From Nostocaceae cyanobacterium CSSed10_463m (GTDB taxonomy: Bacteria > Cyanobacteriota > Cyanobacteriia > Cyanobacteriales > Nostocaceae): 6,196 bases of DNA. Within the stretch, counting starts at the first letter, position 1. The number at the start of each line of letters is the position of its first letter. The stretch covers positions 1 to 6,196 of the forward strand of contig PWQB01000819.1 in NCBI GenBank assembly GCA_003556955.1. The letters are read 5' to 3'. Of this stretch, positions 1 through 5,621 are shown in pieces. The notes beneath the pieces were generated by a model. The model searched no databases and was not told the origin of the DNA. It was given only the letters and a program-made list of their open reading frames with translations. The position numbers were made by a program, and so were the translations under genes.

Positions 1-20
1 AACCGACTTGAGCTATTAGA

Positions 21-38
21 CAGGGAATTTATTCCCTG
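21..38. repeat. Short perfect inverted repeat (hairpin)
   Basis: CAGGGAAT at 21-28 is followed by a 2-base loop and its exact complement ATTCCCTG at 31-38. The outer bases GAGC (10-13) and GCTC (39-42) also complement each other if a 7-base bulge is allowed. There is no T-run on either side, so it is not a standard intrinsic terminator. It may be a copy of a dispersed cyanobacterial intergenic repeat; that part is inference. Confidence 0.55.
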
Positions 39-80
39 GCTCCAAAAGAGATAATGCAACATTTTAAGCTGGCCAAGCCA

Positions 81-168
81 GTAGGTTAGGTTGAGGCTTT
101 GGGAAACCCAACTTTACCCAATATTGGGTTTGCTTCGTACAGGTTGCGTTGCGCTTAACCCAAGCTAC
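81..168. repeat. Palindromic intergenic repeat element, Nostocales type
   Basis: The outer arms at 81-94 (GTAGGTTAGGTTGA) and 155-168 are inverted copies matching at 11 of 14 positions. Inside lie the perfect 14-bp palindrome ACCCAATATTGGGT (116-129) and a small TGGG-AAA-CCCA hairpin (100-110). GGTTGAGGC followed by AAACCCAA resembles the abundant small intergenic repeats of Nostoc and relatives; this is a recollection of the pattern, not a database match. There is no open reading frame in it, so if mobile it would need a transposase elsewhere, as a MITE does. Confidence 0.45.
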
Positions 169-294
169 TTCTAGAGTTTTAAAACACGCCCTATGGGGGA
201 TAATTAAGTGCCTAAAATCACAGTCAGACACTTTTAAAACAACCTCTGAATAGGATGTCTAAAAACTTGACTAAATCCCCCTTTAAATTCTTAC

Positions 295-1419
295 TCAATC
301 CGTGATACTAATCCCTTGGAAAACTTCTACTAAACCTGTATAAGCTGGTTTAGGTTGGTAAAATTCATCAAATAGTAGTGGAGCATCAGTACGATCAAAA
401 AATTGGGGAACCCAAGACCAATGATCCGCTAATCCCCATGTTGTTAAACTATTACAATTAGGGGCTTTTAAACAAACACTAGCTATATCTTGATAAATTT
501 TAGCCTGGGCTGCTAATTTGTCTGATATTAGTTGATCATCCTCATGAATTTTCACATCCATTTCGGTGATTTTGACTTCTAAACCCAATTCTCCTAAACG
601 TTGCATATTTGCAGATACTGCTTCTGAGTTCGGTGGTTTTCTGATACTGGTATGCATCTGAAATCCAACTCCATGAATGGGAACATTTTTCTGACGCAAT
701 TGTTTAACTAATTCATAAACAGCGTTAGATTTTTTCCCTAGTTGTTCGGCACTATAGTCATTATAAAATAAGCGAGCTTTGGGATCGGCTGCATGCGCCC
801 AGCGAAAGGCCATTTGAATATAGTCTGGGCCAATAGTTTGTAACCAAATTGAATCTCTTAATACTCCTTCGTCGTTAACTGCTTCATTAACTACATCCCA
901 AGAAGTAACTTGTCCTCGATAACGCCTAACAACAGTAAAAATATGTTTTCTTAAAATATTCATTGCTTCTTGACGAGACCACTGTCCATTTCTAAACCAG
1001 CTAGGTAGATTCTTATGCCAAACTAAAGTATGTCCATGTATTTGCATATTATTATTTTTGGCAAAGGCAACAATTTCATCAGCATCAGCAAAATTATATT
1101 CACCTCTTGCTGGACTTAATTGACCAAATTTCATGGCATTTTCTGGTGTTAAGCTGTTAAATTCTTGCGCTAATATTTCTCGATATTTTACATCTTCTCT
1201 CAGAGGAATTATTAACACAGATGTTCCTATTTTCATTCCCACACTATCAGCCAAGCTAAGCAAAAATTGAGTTTGAGTAGGGTTAGCTGTTTCAAAATTA
1301 GTCACACCTGCCAGCGAGGTTTGTTGTTGTACTTCTGCTTTACAGTTAGAAATAAATATAACTGACAATGTTGCTAATGCAAATGAAATGAATTTCTTGA
1401 AAATTTTATTGCTGTTCAT
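295..1419 (-). CDS. Endo-1,4-beta-xylanase, glycoside hydrolase family 10, exported
   Basis: GH10 enzymes are (beta/alpha)8-barrel retaining hydrolases that cut internal beta-1,4 bonds in xylan, and in some cases mixed xylose/glucose polymers. Numbering from Met at 1419 (374 aa), conserved blocks appear in order: ENAMK (93-97), HGHTLVWH (128-135), WDVVNEA with acid/base Glu179, ITEMD with nucleophile Glu286, then two cysteines (316, 322) and the WGLADHWSW block that lines the active site. Both catalytic Glu are present and the barrel looks complete; no carbohydrate-binding module is seen. An in-frame ATG 14 codons upstream (1461) is possible. I prefer 1419 because it gives a clean signal peptide: Asn-Lys-rich start, hydrophobic core about residues 10-25, then Cys26-Lys-Ala. 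Cys26 could be lipidated, but Asn before it is atypical for a lipobox; cleavage after CKA is the alternative. The gene runs divergently from the GT2 gene. Substrate is inferred from family only; a role in remodelling the cell's own polysaccharide is possible. Confidence 0.93.
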   Translation of the reverse strand: MNSNKIFKKFISFALATLSVIFISNCKAEVQQQTSLAGVTNFETANPTQTQFLLSLADSVGMKIGTSVLIIPLREDVKYREILAQEFNSLTPENAMKFGQLSPARGEYNFADADEIVAFAKNNNMQIHGHTLVWHKNLPSWFRNGQWSRQEAMNILRKHIFTVVRRYRGQVTSWDVVNEAVNDEGVLRDSIWLQTIGPDYIQMAFRWAHAADPKARLFYNDYSAEQLGKKSNAVYELVKQLRQKNVPIHGVGFQMHTSIRKPPNSEAVSANMQRLGELGLEVKITEMDVKIHEDDQLISDKLAAQAKIYQDIASVCLKAPNCNSLTTWGLADHWSWVPQFFDRTDAPLLFDEFYQPKPAYTGLVEVFQGISITD

Positions 1420-1507
1420 AAACCTATCTATAGTAAATTGAGTTGGCAGATGTAATACCATTTGTTTGTCAAGGTGCGCTAAATTTATTTACCCCTTTTT
1501 TAGTGTC

Positions 1508-1526
1508 CTTCTCCCGAAGGGAGAGG
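1508..1526. repeat. Hairpin repeat CTCCC-GAA-GGGAG with trailing GGCTAGCGCC
   Basis: Arms 1508-1515 and 1519-1526 pair over 8 bp (one T-G wobble) around a 3-base GAA loop. The core is CTCCC/GGGAG, followed directly by GGCTAGCGCCAA (1525-1536). This composite is much more GC-rich than its surroundings. It resembles short dispersed repeats common in heterocystous cyanobacterial intergenic DNA, from memory of the pattern. No T-run follows, so it is not called a terminator. Confidence 0.5.
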
Positions 1527-1653
1527 CTAGCGCCAATGTGTACTTTATGGTTAGTTCCTGATGTCAGCTTATTTTATGTCAAGTGTTTGGGGAATATTCT
1601 TCTAGATAAGTTCATATTATTTGGGAATAAGTAGCGGATTTATGAAGATATTA

Positions 1654-1659
1654 TATAAT
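1654..1659 (+). promoter_or_regulatory. Candidate -10 box for the GT2 gene
   Basis: TATAAT matches the sigma-70 -10 consensus exactly and lies 83 bases upstream of the first GT2 ATG. No good -35 is seen 16-19 bases upstream. A TTGACG at 1673-1678 lies downstream of it and has no well-spaced -10 of its own. In DNA this AT-rich the match could be chance. Confidence 0.3.
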
Positions 1660-1742
1660 CTCTAATGTGGACTTGACGATCATACATTAAAAAGGAAAAA
1701 ATAACTATATACAAAATGTACAGCGCCTAGCAACTACCCCAA

Positions 1743-2813
1743 ATGGAAAACTCATCTACCATGAAACCAGAAGTAACGATTATCGTTGTACCAAGAGAAC
1801 GCTTTAGCTATACTAAAGAATCTTTGGCAAGCATATACGAGCATACTGAATATCCCTTTAATTTAATTTACGTTGATGGTGGTTCACCATCTCATATCAA
1901 AGACTATCTAGCAGCACAAGCCAGTGAAAAACAATTCCAATTAATTCGCACAGAGTCCTATCTTTGTCCAAACCATGCTAGAAATATGGGTCTGCGCCAA
2001 GTTAATACTAAGTATGTCGTTTTCATGGATAACGATGTAGTAGTAACTTCTGGTTGGCTTGATAAATTGGTAGAGTGTGCTGAACAAACTGGAGCTACAG
2101 TAGTTAGCCCTCTCGTTTGTCAAGGATTACCTATACACACAGAAGTACACTGTGCCGGTGGAGAATCTGGTATTGTTGTGGAAACTAAAGGCGATACCCC
2201 AAGAAGAAAAATAATTGAAAAAATTTATAAGCAAGGCCGAAAAGTAGCAGATGTGAGTTCTGGACTAAAACGTTTTAAAACTGGTCTAGCAGAGTTCCAC
2301 TGCATGATTGTCCGCACAGAGATATTTCAAAAAGTTGGTTTGCTCGATGAAGGATTATTGAATACTAAAGAACACGTTGATTTATGTATTCAAGTAGTTG
2401 AAAATGGCGGTGAGATTTACCTTGAGCCAGATTCTGTAGTGACTTATGTACCTGGACCACCTCTAGAATCAACAGACTTACATTTCTATATGCTGCGCTG
2501 GAGTGATGCTTGGGAACTCGCTAGCCTCAAACGTTTACGTGATAAATGGAATCTGACTGAGGATGAGTACTTTAAGAGAAAGTATAAACGGTTAGGATGG
2601 AGACGCAATAGAACAATTATTAGTCCACTAACTGATAAATTGCCTTTTGGTCAACTGTTTGGCAAAGTAGCAACCAAAATTTTGAGTTTAATGGACAAAG
2701 TTTTGAACAATTATCTTACTAGCCGCTACTATAAAGCAAATTTGCAAAACAGGGTTAGCCTAACCTCCACAGAGACTCTCAACTCTTCAGTACCTTCAAA
2801 TCAGTTGAGCTAG
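1743..2813 (+). CDS. Family 2 glycosyltransferase (GT-A fold)
   Basis: This 356-aa protein should transfer a sugar from a nucleotide-sugar donor to a growing glycan at the cytoplasmic side. The N-terminal GT-A domain shows VTIIVV (11-16), Asp45 in VDGGS, HARN (78-81) and the DXD-type metal/nucleotide motif MDNDV (95-99, Asp96 and Asp98). KEHVDLC (209-215) sits where many relatives of rhamnosyl-type GT2 enzymes have an ED-x-DL motif, so Glu210 is the likely catalytic base. No membrane segment is apparent, which fits a soluble enzyme rather than a polyprenyl-phosphate GT2 or a processive synthase. The last 100 residues are basic and poorly conserved in appearance. A second ATG at 1761 (Met7) is a possible start; neither has a clear Shine-Dalgarno sequence. 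The gene stands alone on the plus strand, convergent with the GT4 gene, and has its own terminator. Donor and acceptor cannot be told from the sequence. Confidence 0.9.
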   Translation: MENSSTMKPEVTIIVVPRERFSYTKESLASIYEHTEYPFNLIYVDGGSPSHIKDYLAAQASEKQFQLIRTESYLCPNHARNMGLRQVNTKYVVFMDNDVVVTSGWLDKLVECAEQTGATVVSPLVCQGLPIHTEVHCAGGESGIVVETKGDTPRRKIIEKIYKQGRKVADVSSGLKRFKTGLAEFHCMIVRTEIFQKVGLLDEGLLNTKEHVDLCIQVVENGGEIYLEPDSVVTYVPGPPLESTDLHFYMLRWSDAWELASLKRLRDKWNLTEDEYFKRKYKRLGWRRNRTIISPLTDKLPFGQLFGKVATKILSLMDKVLNNYLTSRYYKANLQNRVSLTSTETLNSSVPSNQLS

Positions 2814-2836
2814 TTGAGCAAAAATTTAATGGTAGG

Positions 2837-2877
2837 TTTATCAGCATCTTTCTTATAAAAGGTGCTGATAAATTTTT
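2837..2877 (+). terminator. Intrinsic terminator of the GT2 gene
   Basis: A 15-bp stem (2837-2851 with 2858-2872, one T-G wobble) closes a 6-base loop and is followed at once by TTTTT (2873-2877). It begins 23 bases after the GT2 stop codon. From 2853 on it overlaps the stop and last six or so codons of the convergent GT4 gene. In the opposite direction the wobble becomes an A-C mismatch and the nearest T5 run is 12 bases away, so it should work better for the plus strand. Confidence 0.85.
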
Positions 2878-4088
2878 ACCAGTTCATCATTAAGAAGTTC
2901 CATATTATATTTTTCTTCTACCCTTCTTCTACCTGCTTGTCCCATATGTGTCCAGGTTTCTGGATGTTCAATCAGATAGAGCAAACTTTGAGCGATCGCT
3001 TCTGAATCTCGTTCATTAACTAGAAAACCTGATACACCATCTTCTACCAGTTCAGGTATACCCCCGTGCCATGTGCTAATTACTGGTAAACCCATTGCCA
3101 TTGCTTCTTTTAATGTGTTAATGGGTGCATCTTGATCACCATCTTGAGCGGTGATACTCGTAGCAATAAAAAGATGGGATTGATTGAGAATATCAATAAT
3201 TTCTTGCTGCTGTTTGCTACCTAATAATTTGACGTTGGACTGCAAATTCAACCTTGCAATTAGTTGTTCTAAGTCTGCTTTTAAATTGCCATCGCCAATA
3301 ATATTATATTCTAGATTTGGATAATCTTTTATTAGTGGAGCAATAGCCTCAATACAATAGCTTATCCCTTTTTTTTCTGTTAATCGTCCAATAGTAGCAA
3401 TTTTGATGTGTTCACCAGGGGTTAACTTACGAGGAGTAAAAGTAAACTTTTTGCAGTCAATCCCGGAACCATGAACTACAATTTTATTTTCATCGCAGCC
3501 TAACTTTAAAACCCGTTGTCTAAAGAATTCACAATTGGTTAAAAAATATTCTCCTTCTTGGAAAAGTTGTTCATAAAGGTTGTCACCATATTTTTTAATA
3601 TCTCTACTAATATCTTTGCCTCGAAAAGTTGTAACTATCTTTCCTTTAATCAGACCTATCTGACGAAAAACCAGACCACTCAGACCATAAGTGCCAAATT
3701 GACAATGAATAATATCATAAGAGGCTGCTTGTCCGATGAAAGGAATAGCCTGATAAAGTAAATTTAATGATGCTGCTTGCTTACCATATTTAAAAATGTT
3801 GATTAATTGCAATAATATTAAAGGGGCTTTGGGGAAATTTGCCAAAAATAAGCCTATTCCTTTTAACAAACGCAGCAGATAATTTTGAGGAATTTTAGGA
3901 GAATAGTAAGTATGTTCAATTAATTGATATTTTTCTACATTTGGATGTATTTTAGTAAGATTTATGGGTTTGCCATAGAGAGAATAAATAAAAACTTCAT
4001 GCCCTCGTTCAATTAAACCAGTTAGCTGATTTAAAATGAATGACTCTGATAGTAAGGGAAATTCACCCACAAAAAATGCTATTTTCAT
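2853..4088 (-). CDS. Family 4 glycosyltransferase (GT-B fold), WcaL/colanic-acid type
   Basis: This 411-aa, full-length GT-B enzyme is a retaining sugar transferase probably acting on a lipid-linked polysaccharide intermediate. The N-terminal acceptor domain opens with MKIAFFVGEFPLLSESFI, and the SESFI-type opening is typical of WcaL/AmsK-like exopolysaccharide enzymes. FRGKD lies at 155-159 and HGSGID at 206-211. The C-terminal donor domain has IGRLTEKKG (233-241), IGDG (264-267) and the EX7E region at 320-328 followed by AMGLPVISTWHGGIPELV. The first acidic residue of EX7E is Asp320 rather than Glu; Glu328 is intact. The start is backed by AGGAG at 4105-4101, 12 bases before the ATG, a slightly long gap. 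It is the last gene of the minus-strand run, 50 bp after the flippase stop. Its 3' end overlaps the GT2 terminator hairpin. Sugar specificity is unknown. Confidence 0.92.
   Translation of the reverse strand: MKIAFFVGEFPLLSESFILNQLTGLIERGHEVFIYSLYGKPINLTKIHPNVEKYQLIEHTYYSPKIPQNYLLRLLKGIGLFLANFPKAPLILLQLINIFKYGKQAASLNLLYQAIPFIGQAASYDIIHCQFGTYGLSGLVFRQIGLIKGKIVTTFRGKDISRDIKKYGDNLYEQLFQEGEYFLTNCEFFRQRVLKLGCDENKIVVHGSGIDCKKFTFTPRKLTPGEHIKIATIGRLTEKKGISYCIEAIAPLIKDYPNLEYNIIGDGNLKADLEQLIARLNLQSNVKLLGSKQQQEIIDILNQSHLFIATSITAQDGDQDAPINTLKEAMAMGLPVISTWHGGIPELVEDGVSGFLVNERDSEAIAQSLLYLIEHPETWTHMGQAGRRRVEEKYNMELLNDELVKIYQHLL
2992..2999. repeat. HIP1 octamer GCGATCGC
   Basis: Perfect copy of the cyanobacterial highly iterated palindrome, inside the GT4 coding sequence. 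It supports cyanobacterial origin. Confidence 0.9.
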
Positions 4089-4100
4089 CTTGTTTATTAT

Positions 4101-4105
4101 CTCCT
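4101..4105 (-). promoter_or_regulatory. Shine-Dalgarno sequence of the GT4 gene
   Basis: AGGAG on the minus strand lies 12 bases before the ATG at 4088. It is the clearest ribosome binding site in the window and settles the start of the GT4 gene, giving MKIAFF as N-terminus. Confidence 0.65.
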
Positions 4106-4138
4106 GAAATTTGGTATAAAAAATGGCTACAAACTGTA

Positions 4139-5608
4139 CTAACTATCAGCCAATTTAGCTTTAGGTTTCATGAGCTTCTTGATTAACTTAATAACTGTAA
4201 GTGGGATTCTTCCTCTAGAGAAGATAGAGAGAAGAAGAGCATTAATTGAAATCACCAGTATAGGTTGTAGTAGCATTTTCATCTGCAAAGTTAGGGAAGC
4301 AGTGGAGAACATAACTACCCCAGCCGAAAAAATGGCTACAATTGTGGGTAAAATTACAGGTTTTGCTAATGTCACAACATTCCATTTAGCAGCGCGACAA
4401 GTAGCAAACCAAAACCAAATTGTTGCTCCCATACCCATGACAATAGCAACAGCGATCGCTACTCCTACTGTTCCTCCTAATTTTGCACCAATGAAGAAAG
4501 CCGGTATAGATAGGGGAACTAAAGCCCAGTTAATTGCCGCATTAGTTCTAGGTTGGTTGAGAGAATTTAATGTAGTACCCATAATAGACATAAATCCCCT
4601 AGCGTAGGCGTAAATTATCACTATTTGATATATGGGGACTGCTCCTTGCCATTCTGAGCCATAAACTAGAGGAATAATCCAAGGAGCAACGACAAAGCCA
4701 ACACTGTAAATTTGTGAATAGAACAAAGCATAGTATTCAAGTATTTGGCGTAAATAGGATAGTTTTCCCTCATCATCCCGTCGTGATAAAACTGAAAAGT
4801 TAACTTTGTTAATCTGGGACAGAGTGAAAGCAGGTAGCATAGCTAACTGATATGCCAAATTGTAATAACCTAAAAGTTTTGTTCCCAACAGTTTCCCAAT
4901 TAAGAAATTATCTCCATTTGTATTCACATAGACAGCTAAATTAATACCAATTAAACCACTAGTGTAACTCCACACCTGACGCACTGCTTCCTGATCTGGA
5001 AACAAGTGATAGGTGCAATGGTAACGGCAATACCAACGTTTTAAACCAGCATCAACTATCGCTTTGCATATTTCTCCTCCAGCAAAAGACCAAACACCCG
5101 CCCCAAAGGCAGCTAAAACTAATGTGCCAGACATTCTGGCGATGCCATTACCAATATTAGAAATTGCTACCTCTCGAAACTTCATTTGTCGCTGGAGTAT
5201 AGCAGCGCGAGTACCAGTTCCAGCATTAATCAGAAATTTTAAAGAAACACAGACAATTAATGGAAATAGCACTGGTTGTTCAAAGAACCAAGAAATTGGT
5301 AAAGCTACCAAGGCTTGAACAACAAACATTAATATAGAAATATTGACACCTATGCTATAAACAGCATTAACAAGTTTTTTATCTTCTAAACCTCGTTGAA
5401 TGAGTACAGCAGCAGTGGCATTATCTTGAAACAAATCAGTTAAAATTGTTATCACCAATACCATCGCCCAAACGCCAAAATCTTGAGGCGATAAAAGCCG
5501 AGCTAAAAATATTTGGGCAATTAATTGGGCAACTCTACTGATTCCATAAGCACCTGTCAACCAAATACCACTTTTCGCTATTTTTACGGTTGTATTTTTA
5601 CCAGACAT
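4139..5608 (-). CDS. Wzx-like polysaccharide flippase (MOP superfamily)
   Basis: This inner-membrane protein should translocate undecaprenyl-linked oligosaccharide repeat units from the cytoplasmic to the periplasmic face. It is about 489 aa and highly hydrophobic, with roughly 12-14 predicted membrane segments, as expected for the family. Family features (numbered from the ATG at 5608) include ARLLSPQDFGVWAM (36-49), MKFREVA (142-148) after the fourth segment, and the NGDNFLIGKLLGTKLLGYYNLAYQ stretch (231-254) typical of the lipopolysaccharide/colanic-acid WzxC-like branch. A basic tail (KLIKKLMKPKAK) follows the last segment. A TTG at 5617 would add three residues; I prefer the ATG at 5608, with a weak GCGAG about 9 bases upstream. 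The gene starts 13 bp after the upstream GT4 stop and ends 50 bp before the next GT4, so it is probably co-transcribed and perhaps translationally coupled. The substrate is not predictable from sequence. Confidence 0.9.
   Translation of the reverse strand: MSGKNTTVKIAKSGIWLTGAYGISRVAQLIAQIFLARLLSPQDFGVWAMVLVITILTDLFQDNATAAVLIQRGLEDKKLVNAVYSIGVNISILMFVVQALVALPISWFFEQPVLFPLIVCVSLKFLINAGTGTRAAILQRQMKFREVAISNIGNGIARMSGTLVLAAFGAGVWSFAGGEICKAIVDAGLKRWYCRYHCTYHLFPDQEAVRQVWSYTSGLIGINLAVYVNTNGDNFLIGKLLGTKLLGYYNLAYQLAMLPAFTLSQINKVNFSVLSRRDDEGKLSYLRQILEYYALFYSQIYSVGFVVAPWIIPLVYGSEWQGAVPIYQIVIIYAYARGFMSIMGTTLNSLNQPRTNAAINWALVPLSIPAFFIGAKLGGTVGVAIAVAIVMGMGATIWFWFATCRAAKWNVVTLAKPVILPTIVAIFSAGVVMFSTASLTLQMKMLLQPILVISINALLLSIFSRGRIPLTVIKLIKKLMKPKAKLADS
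4452..4459. repeat. HIP1 octamer GCGATCGC
   Basis: Second perfect copy of the highly iterated palindrome, inside the flippase coding sequence where it encodes part of an alanine/isoleucine-rich membrane segment. Confidence 0.9.
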
Positions 5609-5621
5609 AAATTTCAACTCG

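Larger units (their letters stand above)
1..294. other. Intergenic region with inverted repeats and no convincing gene
   Basis: This stretch lies downstream of the GH10 gene, which ends at 295. All frames are broken by stops. The only open frame touching the left edge on the plus strand is 17 codons long and stops with TAA at 52-54. It could be the tail of a gene outside the window, but nothing in it is recognisable. The region contains a perfect short hairpin (21-38), an approximately 88-bp element bounded by imperfect inverted repeats with a 14-bp palindrome inside (81-168), and a 10-bp direct repeat TTTTAAAACA at 177-186 and 232-241. No T-run follows any of these hairpins, so no terminator is called for the GH10 gene. 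Confidence 0.6.
1420..1742. other. Divergent intergenic region between the GH10 and GT2 genes
   Basis: This 323-bp spacer must hold the start signals for two genes pointing away from each other. It contains a hairpin repeat at 1508-1526 and a consensus-like -10 box at 1654-1659 facing the GT2 gene. A 63-codon plus-strand open frame (1443-1634) spans much of it, but it overlaps the GH10 start, includes the repeat and resembles no known protein, so I do not call it a gene. No tRNA or other RNA gene is recognisable. Confidence 0.6.

Noticed and set aside
1467..1472. Perfect TTGACA on the minus strand as a -35 box for the GH10 gene
   Set aside because: No acceptable -10 hexamer is found 16-19 bases downstream (the sequence there is TCTGCCAA). 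The AT-rich TATAGAT nearer the start is about 31 bases away, too far.
1443..1634. 63-codon plus-strand open frame between the GH10 and GT2 genes
   Set aside because: It overlaps the GH10 5' end, includes the CTCCC/GGGAG repeat, has no ribosome binding site and resembles no protein family.
1941..2123. 60-codon minus-strand open frame opposite the GT2 gene
   Set aside because: It lies opposite the catalytic core of the GT2 enzyme, including its DXD motif, and is best explained as a shadow.
3558..3761. 67-codon plus-strand open frame opposite the GT4 gene
   Set aside because: Antisense to a full-length, motif-rich glycosyltransferase and without any family resemblance.
4170..4607. 145-codon plus-strand open frame opposite the flippase gene
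   Set aside because: It is fully antisense to a well-supported membrane protein gene. Its composition reflects the complement of hydrophobic codons and shows no domain.
5064..5318. 84-codon plus-strand open frame opposite the flippase gene
   Set aside because: Antisense shadow of the flippase; no start signal or recognisable motif.
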